64,000 nucleotides of DNA from Lysobacterales bacterium (GCA_026988115.1 JALSLV010000016.1:1-64000), one strand, 5' to 3'. Numbered from the stretch's first letter, positions 33,545 to 43,130 are shown. Notes: a model not told the origin generated them from the sequence alone. Numbers and translations are program-made.

Positions 33545-34435
33545 TTAGCTATTTTCTTGCAACATTTGCAAAATACTCGAAAAATCTTTTGTTCCTTGAC
33601 CATTGTATTTGTGTAATTCATACAATTGACCAGCAGCGGCACCTAAAGGAATGGGGCTGTGTGATTTGCTGGCAAGCTCTTGAGCTAGTCCCAAGTCTTT
33701 ACTCATAAGATTGGTCATAAAGCCACCTTTATAATCATTGCTTGATGGCACATTGGGCATCACTCCTGGAAATGGATTATAGACTTGCAATGACCAGTTG
33801 TTACCTGATGAAGCTTTCATAATCTCAGATAAAACACCCGCATCAAGCCCTTGTCTTGTTCCCATATTTAAAGCTTCAGCAGTACCGATCATATGTACAG
33901 CTAATAACATGTTGTTGCAAATTTTTGCCACCTGCCCAGCACCTGATGCACCGGCATGAAAGATATTTTTACCCATGGCATCTAGTATGGGCTTGGCTTT
34001 TTCAAAAGCTTCAGGTTCTCCTCCACAGATAAAGGTTAATGTCCCTGCAATCGCTGCGGCTGTTCCTCCTGAAACTGGCGCATCAACCATATTAATGCCT
34101 TTAACCTTACAAGCCGTTGCCACATGGCGCGCATCATCGGCTGCGATTGTGGAACTATCAATAACTAAAACATCTTTGGAAATGTGGTTGATTAAACCAT
34201 TTTTGCCGGTATAAAGTGACTTGACAATTGAACCATTTGGTAACATGGAAATTATCACATTAGCATTAGTTAATGCCGAAACAGCTGAATCTGCTTGTTT
34301 AGCACCTGCCTTTACAGCTTTTGCGACCACTTCTTTATTTAAATCATAAACGGTTAAGTTATGCCCTGCTTTGATGAGATTCTCTGCCATGGGGCCGCCC
34401 ATGTTACCCAAACCAATAAATGCGATATTTGTCAT
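33545..34435 (-). CDS. mmsB: 3-hydroxyisobutyrate dehydrogenase family protein
   Basis: 296 residues. The N-terminal Rossmann motif is IAFIGLGNMGGPMAENLIKAGH; the catalytic block DAPVSGGTAAAIAGTLTF and the lysine in GAGQVAKICNNMLLA are typical of the beta-hydroxyacid dehydrogenases. Closest pattern is MmsB, which oxidises 3-hydroxyisobutyrate to methylmalonate semialdehyde in valine degradation. No mmsA or acyl-CoA genes accompany it, so the substrate is uncertain. It follows the TetR gene by 73 nt and is probably the last gene of the TonB-receptor operon. Confidence 0.85.
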   Translation of the reverse strand: MTNIAFIGLGNMGGPMAENLIKAGHNLTVYDLNKEVVAKAVKAGAKQADSAVSALTNANVIISMLPNGSIVKSLYTGKNGLINHISKDVLVIDSSTIAADDARHVATACKVKGINMVDAPVSGGTAAAIAGTLTFICGGEPEAFEKAKPILDAMGKNIFHAGASGAGQVAKICNNMLLAVHMIGTAEALNMGTRQGLDAGVLSEIMKASSGNNWSLQVYNPFPGVMPNVPSSNDYKGGFMTNLMSKDLGLAQELASKSHSPIPLGAAAGQLYELHKYNGQGTKDFSSILQMLQENS

Positions 34436-34508
34436 TTTCTATCCGTCTTATTATATAATTCTCCCATTATATCAAGACTATGGGCAACATATCAAAGAAC
34501 TGAATAAT

Positions 34509-35159
34509 TTATTTTAACTTAGCATAAGCTTGCTTGCCCTTTTGCGAAAGCAAAGAAGAAATATGCAATTCCAAAACTTTGTCTAAAAAATCTTGAATAC
34601 TTATTTTATCTGTTGAAAGCAATGAGGTTTGACCTGTAATATAAAGGTGTGCCAATCCGATAACCGCCGCATTTAACGCTGTTAATGCCACTTGTAAATC
34701 TACCGTGATAAACAAACCTTCACTCATGCATTTTTGTGTGGTTGTGGTGATGGCTTTTATGGTTTTCTGACGTTCTGCCAAATACCTTTTGGATGAGAGT
34801 ATTTCTTTTGTTTCAAGGTTTTTAATCAACAAAAAGTAACCTGGAAATTTTTGCGCAAATTGCAGGTAAGATTGACCAATAGATTTCATTTGCGCAAGCG
34901 GGTTATTTGGGGTGCGGGCAAGTGATTCTTCTCGGTATTTTGTTTGCAACTGATACCCTGCGACTGCCACTTCCGTTAATAACTCTTTTTTTCCATTAAA
35001 ATGTTTATAGATGGCTGGTTGCGAGGTTCCAACAAGCTCAGCGACTTCTTTGAGTTGAAAATTTAAGCCATTTTTGGCTTTAATTAAATGCGCAACAGCA
35101 TTGATTATAGATTGCCTTAAATTGCCGTGATGGTAATTGCTTTTTTTAACTGGTTTCAT
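34509..35159 (-). CDS. TetR family transcriptional regulator
   Basis: 216 residues from ATG 35159; the longer frame to 35270 would overlap DUF2817. The helix-turn-helix is at about 20-55 (LKEVAELVGTSQPAIYKHFNGKKELLTEVA). The C-terminal ligand-binding half resembles the TetR_C/WHG type (YLQFAQKFPGYFLLI). It lies inside the TonB-receptor operon (38 nt after DUF2817) and likely represses it when the substrate is absent. A candidate operator is the perfect 15-bp palindrome at 39414-39428 in the divergent promoter region. Confidence 0.85.
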   Translation of the reverse strand: MKPVKKSNYHHGNLRQSIINAVAHLIKAKNGLNFQLKEVAELVGTSQPAIYKHFNGKKELLTEVAVAGYQLQTKYREESLARTPNNPLAQMKSIGQSYLQFAQKFPGYFLLIKNLETKEILSSKRYLAERQKTIKAITTTTQKCMSEGLFITVDLQVALTALNAAVIGLAHLYITGQTSLLSTDKISIQDFLDKVLELHISSLLSQKGKQAYAKLK

Positions 35160-35197
35160 AGAGTCATCATACCGCGATAGGCGATAACAAACAACTG

Positions 35198-36289
35198 TTA
35201 CCAGTTTGACAAACCATTTAATGTTTGTTGATAAATAAGCTGAGCATGGGATAAAACAGACGCTCGCCATTCGGGCATTGAAGGGTAAAAACGTTCCACC
35301 AACCTTAATGTTTGACGAACCCTTTGACTCGATTGATTATTGAGATTTTGCCTTAGCCAGTTATCCATAATTAATGCTTGCAACATGCTATCTAAATCAT
35401 AGGTGCCAATTTCGATGACCACCGTTAATACATCTGGCTTGCTTAACTTATGCAGTTCATCCCGAAGACCTTGAATAAGTAAGCCATTGTAGTCAGGGCT
35501 GATGCCTTCATCGAAAATATCATCTGAATGAATCGCTGTTTGCCACCACTGACTTGCCATTTTATATTTTTTTGAGCCGACCTGATCTTGAGAAATAAAG
35601 AATGGCAAGCCATATTTTCCTATGCCTGTGTGCCAATCAATACTAACAACCTTACGCGCGTGCTTTAGCTTTGATTTGACCACTTCAATCAATACCTTTT
35701 TTGACCAACTGTCTTGATTACCACCATAGCCTATACCGCTTGCATCCTCATATTGCCCTGCAGTAATTGCCTGAATGGCATTAAAGATACCTTTTTCTGA
35801 TGCAAATTGATGAAAATTGTCAATTGACTTTTTCAATGTTTCACTGTTTATTTCCTCTATTTTTATGAGGTTTTTAAGTTTTGCATAATTTTTATTTTTT
35901 GGGTGAACAGCCTTGTGGTTTAAAAAATTACGGTTTAAGTCAATATTATCTTCATTGGTTCGACTGTTATAAGCCCAACCGTATGCATTAACGGCATGAA
36001 TCAATAAAACAGCACAATCTTCAGCGAGGGTTAAATGTTGCTTTTGATGCAACCATTGCACAATGGTTGCAGAGCCTGTTGCCGCCTCTAAACCATGGGT
36101 GCCACAGGTGACTAAAAACACTTTGGTGGCATCTTTTGCACCACACCACACCACATCCATTGCCAAGTCTTCACCACTTGGGGATTTAGCTCGGGGATTT
36201 ATATGCGATTCAACGACTAAGTTGTTTTTTTTACACACAGCAAGAAATTTTGTTCTCCCTTGCTCGTAACTGTCTGAAAAGTAGTACAT
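35198..36289 (-). CDS. DUF2817 family, M14-like zinc carboxypeptidase
   Basis: 363 residues from ATG 36289 (TTG 36295 two codons earlier). DUF2817 proteins are relatives of M14 carboxypeptidases and aspartoacylase. CGTHGLEAATGS gives the HxxE zinc pair, NIDLNRNF the substrate-binding arginine block, and SIDWHTGIG the third zinc histidine; a glutamate in VVIEIGTYD may be the base. No signal peptide, so probably cytoplasmic. Six nt after the alpha/beta hydrolase gene. Likely hydrolyses an amide or peptide taken up through the TonB receptor. Confidence 0.8.
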   Translation of the reverse strand: MYYFSDSYEQGRTKFLAVCKKNNLVVESHINPRAKSPSGEDLAMDVVWCGAKDATKVFLVTCGTHGLEAATGSATIVQWLHQKQHLTLAEDCAVLLIHAVNAYGWAYNSRTNEDNIDLNRNFLNHKAVHPKNKNYAKLKNLIKIEEINSETLKKSIDNFHQFASEKGIFNAIQAITAGQYEDASGIGYGGNQDSWSKKVLIEVVKSKLKHARKVVSIDWHTGIGKYGLPFFISQDQVGSKKYKMASQWWQTAIHSDDIFDEGISPDYNGLLIQGLRDELHKLSKPDVLTVVIEIGTYDLDSMLQALIMDNWLRQNLNNQSSQRVRQTLRLVERFYPSMPEWRASVLSHAQLIYQQTLNGLSNW

Positions 36290-36295
36290 TAACAA

Positions 36296-37180
36296 CTATA
36301 AGGTTGCATTAATGAAATCCATCAGCAGTTTATTAAACATCGATGGATTTTCAACAAATGGAGCATGACCAACAGAATTAATAACATGTACTTTATCGCC
36401 CCAAAGATTTTTCCAATGTGCTTGATTGAGATAATCTAAGGCAACAAAAGGGTCATTTTCTCCATGAATAACGGCAATTGGGTGACGCCATTGTGCTATT
36501 GTCTCTGTTTGTATATGCCCTGATTCTCCACTCATCCAATGCCCTATCATTATTTCTCTTGCCATGCCATGAGTGCGTTTTGCCGTTAAAGCTAAAGCCG
36601 CTGGTATTGGGGCTAATGTTCCATAAATCGCACGAATAAAATCATTTAATTCATTATCTGTTAAGTCTGCCTTACCTGTTGCCTCAAGTGAAGAAGGCAA
36701 AAAGGCTTTCTCAACATTCTCAATGCCAGGACCAACAGGTGGTGCTCCCATAATCATCATGCTTGTCACTGGCAGTCCTTGACCAGCCATTTCCATCGCA
36801 ATATTACCACCCAATGACCACCCAAGGACACCATAACTTTCAAAACCTAGAGCTCGCATCACCTTCCCAACAATCTTAGCATAGCCTGGAATGGTATAAT
36901 GTTGTTTTGGAGACACGGCATTATCTGAACAACCATGTCCAGGTAGATCTATGGCAATTAAGCTTATATTTTCTGACTTCAATAAATTTAATTGTTGAAA
37001 AAACACCTCTTTACAGCTTGAATTTCCATGAATAAACACCCAAGCGTTAGTCCCTTCTCCTACTCGCCAGTATTCTATTTTCATGCCACTGACATTCACT
37101 GAATCAACCATTCCGTTGCTTCTTAATCTGGCAGCTTCTTCGCGTAAAATTTTATTATCTTGATTGTTTAAATTAGACAT
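36296..37180 (-). CDS. Alpha/beta-fold hydrolase
   Basis: 294 residues. FIHGNSSCKE is the oxyanion region, GWSLGGN carries the nucleophile serine, GENDPFVALD the aspartate and SVGHAPFVENP the histidine, so the triad is complete. Cytoplasmic by lack of a signal. Substrate unknown; the context (TonB receptor, DUF2817 peptidase, MmsB-like dehydrogenase) suggests an ester or lactone taken up from outside. Confidence 0.85.
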   Translation of the reverse strand: MSNLNNQDNKILREEAARLRSNGMVDSVNVSGMKIEYWRVGEGTNAWVFIHGNSSCKEVFFQQLNLLKSENISLIAIDLPGHGCSDNAVSPKQHYTIPGYAKIVGKVMRALGFESYGVLGWSLGGNIAMEMAGQGLPVTSMMIMGAPPVGPGIENVEKAFLPSSLEATGKADLTDNELNDFIRAIYGTLAPIPAALALTAKRTHGMAREIMIGHWMSGESGHIQTETIAQWRHPIAVIHGENDPFVALDYLNQAHWKNLWGDKVHVINSVGHAPFVENPSMFNKLLMDFINATL

Positions 37181-37186
37181 AATGAG

Positions 37187-39343
37187 TTAAAACCTCCACG
37201 TCACATCAACACCATAAGTTCTTGGATCCCCACGACTCAAGAAATCATTGCCTAAAAAGTCTCTGCCACGCAAATCTAAATACTCTTTATCAAATAAATT
37301 TTTTGCCCACAGAGAAGCAGACCATTTATCACTGTTTGGGTTATAGGTAAGGCGCGTATTGAATAAGGTTCGGGTGGGTAGAAAAGACGCAACAGGGTTA
37401 TTGTTTGCTTCTGAGAAACTGTGCTGACGGTAAGAATATTCCGAATACCAATCTAAATTCCCATGCGCTAAGGCAAAGGTATAATTTGCCGTCGCTGCAC
37501 CCGATGCTTTGGGTGCATTTGGCAACTTATTGCCCGTAAAATCAACACCGACTCCAGCCGCATCTGGAAAAGAGTCAAACTCAGCATTTAACAATCCAAA
37601 ACTTAAACCCAATCTTAAATTATCATTGGCATTATACGTAATTGAACCTTCTAAACCATTGGTCTTAACACGCGCTGCGTTTCTTAGTTGTATATCGGTT
37701 AGATTATTGCCTATTTCGACAAATTGCAAGATTTGAAAATCTTTATAAGTTGCAGTAAAAACAGCCAAATCAAAACTCACTTTGCCATCAGAAGAGCTGC
37801 CTTTTAGACCAAACTCATAGCTATCAACCGTTTCTTCTTTAAAATCAATGCCATTATCAATTGAATTTTGCGAAATAAAACCAACATTAAACCCACCTGA
37901 TTTAAAGCCCGTGGCGTATTTCACGTACATATTCATATCCTCATTGATGGCATAGGTCAAACCTAATGTCGGCGTGGCTTTTGAAGATGAAATTTTATCT
38001 CTAAAGTTATCGGCAGCACCCAATCCAAATGCTGGGCCATTAGTCAATGAATACCTGACATTTTTGCTTTCATCCGTGTATCTTAGTCCAAAGTTCAAAA
38101 TTAAATTGTCCGTAATATCGGCATCAATGGAAGTAAATGCAGCGTAAGCATTTGTGATTAAATTTGCATCAATTGCAATATCAAAAGGAACAGGAGAAAA
38201 TCCTGTGCCCACATGCGCAGGTCTAAAGTTAGTGGCATCTTCTCGCAAGTAATACAAACCAACCATGTAGCGAATTCTTTGGTCTCCAGGTGATGCCAAT
38301 CTTAACTCATGGGAGATTTGATTGCCTTTATCAAAAAATTCCGCATTAACTAAATCCAAAGGACTGTAATCCGTATCATTTAATTTGTGTTGCTTAGAGT
38401 TTCTATAAGCACTAATCAAAGTAACAGAATAATCGTTATCTAATTCATAATTAAAATTAAAACTCACACCACCATTATCTTTATTATCCAATGGAGAAAC
38501 ATTGGTATTGACCTTTCTTGGTGGTGTTGGAAATTGTGTTGAACCAGTTGCCGCGCCTCCAGTTTGTGCCTCTCCCACGGGTTTTGTCGTATCAGTGGTG
38601 GAATAATCTGCAAATACATCGAGTGTCAACTTTTCACTCAAATCAAAACTCAACTGCCCTCTTATGGTTTTTCTTTCCAAAGCATCTATTTCACTGTTGT
38701 CAAATAAATTCACCCCAAACCCATCTCGCGTTTCATAAGCAGCAGATAAACGCCCAGCCACCGCATCGTTCATTGAGCCCTCTACGGTCATATAGGCTTC
38801 ATATGTTCCATAATTTCCAATAACGGTTCTAAATAGGCCTTGAAATTCGTCCGAAGGTGTTGCAGAAGTTAAACTAACCGCACCAGAAACGGTATTTCGC
38901 CCAAATAAATGACCTTGCGGACCTCGTAACACTTCGACTTGCTTAATGCCAAATAAAGGTTGCGATAAAGCCGATGCTTGCCCAATATAAACCCCATCAA
39001 TATACAAACCTGAACGCGAATCAAATCCAATATTACGACCGCCACCACCAACGCCTCTAATATTAATATTGCTAAACCCATTAACTTTTTCAAAACTAAA
39101 ATTAGGCACTAAAGCCTGAACATCCTCAATCGTTTTGGCACGAGTTTTTTCTAATTGCTCTTCATTGAAAGCTGACATTGATATAGGAACATCGACAAGC
39201 GCTTGTTCTCTTTTTTGTGCAGTAACAATGACCTCTTCATACTCTCTATTTTCTTGCTTACCTTCGTCTTCTTGTTGCGAATATGCACTATTACTATACA
39301 AACTTGCTGCAATAAAAAGTGATAATATGCTTTTATTTACCAT
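37187..39343 (-). CDS. TonB-dependent outer-membrane receptor
   Basis: 718 residues from ATG 39343, chosen because the signal peptide (MVNKSILSLFIAASLYSNSAYSQ) then starts the protein. TonB box-like EEVIVTAQKREQ near residue 35, plug domain with VPISMSAFNEEQLEKT and INIRGVGGGGRNIGFDSRSGLYIDGVYIG, and a 22-stranded barrel ending TYGVDVTWRF. The plug type (VIVTAQKREQALVDVPIS) belongs to the large sphingomonad/gammaproteobacterial group of receptors for small organic compounds rather than siderophores. First gene of the receptor-hydrolase-DUF2817-TetR-mmsB operon. Confidence 0.93.
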   Translation of the reverse strand: MVNKSILSLFIAASLYSNSAYSQQEDEGKQENREYEEVIVTAQKREQALVDVPISMSAFNEEQLEKTRAKTIEDVQALVPNFSFEKVNGFSNINIRGVGGGGRNIGFDSRSGLYIDGVYIGQASALSQPLFGIKQVEVLRGPQGHLFGRNTVSGAVSLTSATPSDEFQGLFRTVIGNYGTYEAYMTVEGSMNDAVAGRLSAAYETRDGFGVNLFDNSEIDALERKTIRGQLSFDLSEKLTLDVFADYSTTDTTKPVGEAQTGGAATGSTQFPTPPRKVNTNVSPLDNKDNGGVSFNFNYELDNDYSVTLISAYRNSKQHKLNDTDYSPLDLVNAEFFDKGNQISHELRLASPGDQRIRYMVGLYYLREDATNFRPAHVGTGFSPVPFDIAIDANLITNAYAAFTSIDADITDNLILNFGLRYTDESKNVRYSLTNGPAFGLGAADNFRDKISSSKATPTLGLTYAINEDMNMYVKYATGFKSGGFNVGFISQNSIDNGIDFKEETVDSYEFGLKGSSSDGKVSFDLAVFTATYKDFQILQFVEIGNNLTDIQLRNAARVKTNGLEGSITYNANDNLRLGLSFGLLNAEFDSFPDAAGVGVDFTGNKLPNAPKASGAATANYTFALAHGNLDWYSEYSYRQHSFSEANNNPVASFLPTRTLFNTRLTYNPNSDKWSASLWAKNLFDKEYLDLRGRDFLGNDFLSRGDPRTYGVDVTWRF

Positions 39344-39413
39344 TTGACCTCTACTCCCAAAAACTATGTTTTTACTTGATAATACCAATAAAATTTACTA
39401 TGATGACTTTAAT

Positions 39414-39428
39414 GTTAATTCAATTAAC
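39414..39428. promoter_or_regulatory. Palindromic operator candidate between receptor and dipeptidase genes
   Basis: GTTAATTCAATTAAC is a perfect 15-bp inverted repeat in the 141-bp divergent promoter region, followed by another AGTTAA half-site at 39440-39446. TetR regulators bind such 15-20 bp palindromes. The sequence is very AT-rich, so chance is a real alternative. Confidence 0.4.
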
Positions 39429-39484
39429 TTTAATTTGTCAAGTTAATTTTATAAGGCGCACCTACAAAATAGTGACATAAACAC

Positions 39485-40624
39485 ATGAAAAAAATAAACC
39501 GAAGAAAGTTTTTATACACCGCATCCACTCTACTGTTAGCTGCTGGCGGACTGTCTTGGTATAACATGTCAAAAAAGCCACCCCTAGGAATGCCCATTGA
39601 TGACGCGCTTATCAAAAATGGTCAAGCGCTGTTAAATAAAATTATTGCTATCGATATTCACGCTCACCCAGGTCGTTCATTTATCGAAGGCGCAAAAGAC
39701 ATTGATTTTAAATTTAACTATTATGCTTTGATTGGTCGTTTCGAAGAGGAAACAATTGCAGACATGAAAAAGGCAGGATTTGTGGCATCATCCTTTTCAA
39801 CGGTTTCTGACTACCAAATTTTACGTCTTGGAAAAAATGGCATATCGGCAAGACGGGAGTTTAATGCCAATGAAGCGTGGCAAAGTTACCAAACACAAAT
39901 TGCTACACTTAAATCACTGATAACCAATGATGTTATACAAATCCGAACCCCTAAAGACATCTTTACCGCTAAGACAACAGGAAAAATAGGCATGTTATTC
40001 AGTGCCGAAGGGGCTGATTTTTTACAAGGCAATTTGGATAATTTAGACAGCTGTTATAACGATGGCATCCGATGCATAACGCTGATGCATTACCACATTA
40101 ATAAAATAGGCGACATACAAACCCAAGCAGCACGACACAATACCCTTACACCCTTTGGTACTTCACTCATTAAAAAAATGAATAAAAAAGGCATCATTAT
40201 TGACTTAGCACATGCCCATAAAAAAACCTTAAACAAGGCACTAGAAGTAACGCAAAAACCCGTCATGATTTCGCACGCATTAATTCGGCATAAAAACTTT
40301 GACCACCCTCGCTATATTGATGCAGAAGATGCCAAGCGAGTTGCACAGACTGGAGGGCTTGTGGGTGTTTGGCCTGCAGGTTTAGGTTTGCACACATTAT
40401 CCGATTACATAGACCAAATCTTTCGGCAAATTGATGACATTGGCATAAATCATGTGGCTATTGGCACCGATATGGATGCCAATTATAAACCAGTTTTCTA
40501 CAATTACACACAAGCACCAATTCTGGCTGGCGCACTCTTAAAAAGAGGGTTAACTCAAGATGAAGCGGGTAAAATACTGGGCGGGAACTTTATTCGCTTT
40601 TTCAAAGAAGTCGTAAAACAATAA
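39485..40624 (+). CDS. Membrane dipeptidase (peptidase family M19), Tat-type signal
   Basis: 379 residues. N-terminus NRRKFLYTASTLLLAAGG is a twin-arginine-like signal. Family M19 features: IAIDIHAHPGR (metal-binding HxH), SAEGADFL (bridging glutamate), IIIDLAHAH and MISHALIRHKNFDHPRYID (further ligands and substrate arginine region), and AIGTDMDANYKP. M19 enzymes cleave dipeptides, including D-containing ones, with zinc. Divergent from the TonB receptor and followed after 11 nt by a RidA lipoprotein, so it probably processes the imported substrate outside the inner membrane. Confidence 0.88.
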   Translation: MKKINRRKFLYTASTLLLAAGGLSWYNMSKKPPLGMPIDDALIKNGQALLNKIIAIDIHAHPGRSFIEGAKDIDFKFNYYALIGRFEEETIADMKKAGFVASSFSTVSDYQILRLGKNGISARREFNANEAWQSYQTQIATLKSLITNDVIQIRTPKDIFTAKTTGKIGMLFSAEGADFLQGNLDNLDSCYNDGIRCITLMHYHINKIGDIQTQAARHNTLTPFGTSLIKKMNKKGIIIDLAHAHKKTLNKALEVTQKPVMISHALIRHKNFDHPRYIDAEDAKRVAQTGGLVGVWPAGLGLHTLSDYIDQIFRQIDDIGINHVAIGTDMDANYKPVFYNYTQAPILAGALLKRGLTQDEAGKILGGNFIRFFKEVVKQ

Positions 40625-40635
40625 AAGGAAAAATA

Positions 40636-41100
40636 ATGAAAACACTACAAACCTCTACCCTCATACTATTTGTTATAATCACAATCAGTTCTTGCGCCCA
40701 AAGAAATAAACATAATCCCGTAGAATATTATAATTCCCCTTCACAAAGCACCTTAGATCTGCCTTTTTCCGAAGCCGTTCGAGTGGGAAATTTAGTTTTT
40801 CTTGCGGGACAATTAGGCATGGATACCACAAAAGGCAAACTGGTAGAAGGTGGCATCAAAGCCGAAACCAAGCAAGCCATGAACAACATAAAAAATACAC
40901 TCAAAGGCATGCACCTATCCATGCAAGACATTGTTAAATGCACGGTTATGTTAGCTGACATTAAAGAATGGCAAGCCTTTAATGAAGTTTATGTCACTTA
41001 TTTTTCAAAACCATTTCCTGCAAGAAGCGCCTTTGCAGCAAGCGGGTTAGGCTTTAATGCCAGATTAGAAATAGAATGTATTGCTGCCGTTAAAAAATAG
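40636..41100 (+). CDS. RidA family protein with lipoprotein signal
   Basis: 154 residues. Residues 1-20 form a lipoprotein signal with lipobox ITISSC. The rest is a complete RidA/YjgF domain: GNLVFLAGQLGMD, QAMNNIKNTLKGMHLSMQDIVKCTVMLADI, FPARSAFAASGL and the arginine in ARLEIECIAAV that binds the substrate carboxylate in RidA. RidA deaminates reactive enamine/imine intermediates, normally in the cytoplasm, so a lipid-anchored form points to imine chemistry in the periplasm, perhaps on products of the neighbouring dipeptidase. AGGAAAAAT precedes the start. Confidence 0.85.
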   Translation: MKTLQTSTLILFVIITISSCAQRNKHNPVEYYNSPSQSTLDLPFSEAVRVGNLVFLAGQLGMDTTKGKLVEGGIKAETKQAMNNIKNTLKGMHLSMQDIVKCTVMLADIKEWQAFNEVYVTYFSKPFPARSAFAASGLGFNARLEIECIAAVKK

Positions 41101-41112
41101 TAATGTACAGCT

Positions 41113-41202
41113 GATGGGCGTAGCCCATCCTACACAAAAAACTGAGTAAATTTACAAATCAAACATTACTTGAATCTTTGCGTAGGATGGGCTATGCCCA
41201 TC
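41113..41202. repeat. Inverted pair of GATGGGC hairpins in a convergent gap
   Basis: GATGGGCGTAGCCCATCCTAC at 41113-41133 (each copy is itself a GATGGGC/GCCCATC hairpin) recurs inverted at 41182-41202. This is the layout of paired REP elements. It lies between ridA and uvrC, which converge, and may stop transcription from both sides. A related hairpin GGTGGGC-TCC-GCCCACC is at 57712-57728. Confidence 0.7.
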
Positions 41203-41256
41203 AAAATAATAGCGAAAATTCATGATAAAATACGTAGATATACCAAACCAATGCTG

Positions 41257-43068
41257 TTAATGCAAATACGCATAAAGTTTAGTGGCAACTTCTGAGCTGA
41301 TGCCTTTAAGTTTGACTAAATCTTCAATACTGGCTTTTTTCAAGCCTTGTAAACCACCAAAGTGGTTGAGCAAATCGGCTCGGCGTTTTTCACCAATGCC
41401 ATCAATGCCTTCGAGTAAGGATTTTTTGCGTGATTTAGCTAAAGCTTTGCGGTGTCCTGTGATGGCAAAACGGTGGGCTTCGTTGCGGATAAATTGGGTC
41501 ATGTGTGAAAGCAATGAATTGGATTCTGGCTTTATCATGATATTTTGCGATAACACAAACAAACGCTCCTCGCCTGCTGTGCGGTTTTCGTCTTTGGCTA
41601 TGCCGATTATTTCTATGCCATTTACCTTGTTCTCTTGCAAGATTTTCAACGCTTGGTTGGCTTGTCCTTTACCGCCATCAATTAAAAAAACATCTGGCTG
41701 TTCGTATTTATGCTTTTTAATGGATTCAAGTCGTTTTTGGATGACTTGGCGCATGGCTGCGTAATCATCTCCGCCTGTTATGCCTGATATTTTATAATTG
41801 CGGTACATGTTTTTTTTGACGCCATTGCCATCAAAAACCACACAAGAGGCCCGTGTTTTTTCGCCAAAAACGTGTGATATGTCAAAACATTCGACTCGAT
41901 TAGGCGGTTTTTTCAAACCAACTTGACTCACCCACGTTTGCCACTTGTGTTGCCAATTGGCTTTTTTTGCCACATAGAGTTCAAGTGCGTTAGTCATGTT
42001 AAGGTTATTCAACTCCAACATCTTTTTTCTCTCACCACGCGGTTTATTTTGAACTTTTACGCTGGCTTGTGCAATTTGCGACAAGGCATTTTCTATCCAC
42101 TGTTTATCGGACAACTCTTGATTAACGATTATCAATTCAGGTACAGGTTTGTCTTGGTAATATTGGGAGATGAAAGCTGATAATACTTCATCGTCTTTAT
42201 TGTCTTTGGGCACTTTTGGGTAAAAATTTCGGTGTCCGAGCATTTGTCCGCCTCTTACCGCGCATAAAGTCACAATAAACAAACCCAATTCATGCGACAC
42301 ACTAAAGAGGTCAATATTAAGATTTGATTTGGATTCAACCACTTGTTGGGATTGAATGATTTTCAGCTCTTTTATTTGATCACGAATTTCTGCTGCTTTT
42401 TCAAAATCCAATCTTTGTGAGCAGTCATTCATGGATTGAACCAATTCCTGCACCACTTGAGTGGACTTGCCAGCTAAAAATTCTTTTGTGTAATGCAGTT
42501 GTTTTTTATATTCCTCTTGTGACACCAATCCAACACAAGGAGCCGAACAACGATTAATTTGGTATTGCAAACACGGACGAGAACGATTGGCGTAAGTGCT
42601 GTTGTTGCATTGCCTAACCTTAAAGAGTTTTTGCAAATGATTAAGTGTGTGTCTAACCGCTTGTGCACTGGGAAAAGGTCCAAAATAACGTCCTTTGCCT
42701 TTTTTGGCTCCACGTCGGAACTCCAATAATGGAAATTCATCATCATTTTCGGACAAATAAATATAAGGGTAACTCTTACCGTCTTTGAGTAAGATATTGT
42801 ATTTAGGCTTGTTTTGTTTGATGAGCTGGTTTTCTAAAATCAATGCCTCACCTTCATTACGGGTAATGCTAAAACGCATATTCGCAACCAGACTCACCAA
42901 CACCATGGTCTTACGGTCTTTGGCTTTACCCGAAAAATAACTGCCCACACGGTTTTTTAGATTTAACGCTTTGCCCACATAAATGACCTTATCGTGTTTA
43001 TCCAACATCTGATAAACCCCCGGTTTTGGTGGTAATTGTTTTGCAAAGGTTTTACCGTTGAAGGCCAT
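41257..43068 (-). CDS. uvrC: UvrABC excinuclease subunit C
   Basis: 603 residues, normal. UvrC makes both incisions around DNA lesions. GIY-YIG domain at the N-terminus (PGVYQML, VIYVGKALNLKNRV), four cysteines (QCNNS, PCLQYQINRCSAPCVG), UVR domain near 205-240 (DFEKAAEIRDQIKEL), RNase H-like second nuclease domain (ECFDISHVFGE, DGGKGQ) and helix-hairpin-helix repeats at the end (LLEGIDGIGEKRRADLLNHFGG). It stands alone here; E. coli uvrC lies behind uvrY. Confidence 0.96.
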   Translation of the reverse strand: MAFNGKTFAKQLPPKPGVYQMLDKHDKVIYVGKALNLKNRVGSYFSGKAKDRKTMVLVSLVANMRFSITRNEGEALILENQLIKQNKPKYNILLKDGKSYPYIYLSENDDEFPLLEFRRGAKKGKGRYFGPFPSAQAVRHTLNHLQKLFKVRQCNNSTYANRSRPCLQYQINRCSAPCVGLVSQEEYKKQLHYTKEFLAGKSTQVVQELVQSMNDCSQRLDFEKAAEIRDQIKELKIIQSQQVVESKSNLNIDLFSVSHELGLFIVTLCAVRGGQMLGHRNFYPKVPKDNKDDEVLSAFISQYYQDKPVPELIIVNQELSDKQWIENALSQIAQASVKVQNKPRGERKKMLELNNLNMTNALELYVAKKANWQHKWQTWVSQVGLKKPPNRVECFDISHVFGEKTRASCVVFDGNGVKKNMYRNYKISGITGGDDYAAMRQVIQKRLESIKKHKYEQPDVFLIDGGKGQANQALKILQENKVNGIEIIGIAKDENRTAGEERLFVLSQNIMIKPESNSLLSHMTQFIRNEAHRFAITGHRKALAKSRKKSLLEGIDGIGEKRRADLLNHFGGLQGLKKASIEDLVKLKGISSEVATKLYAYLH

Positions 43069-43130
43069 TCATTACTTTTTTAATTGAGTTTCGCCATTAT
43101 AGCGAAACTCATATAAAATATTGTGGGTAT

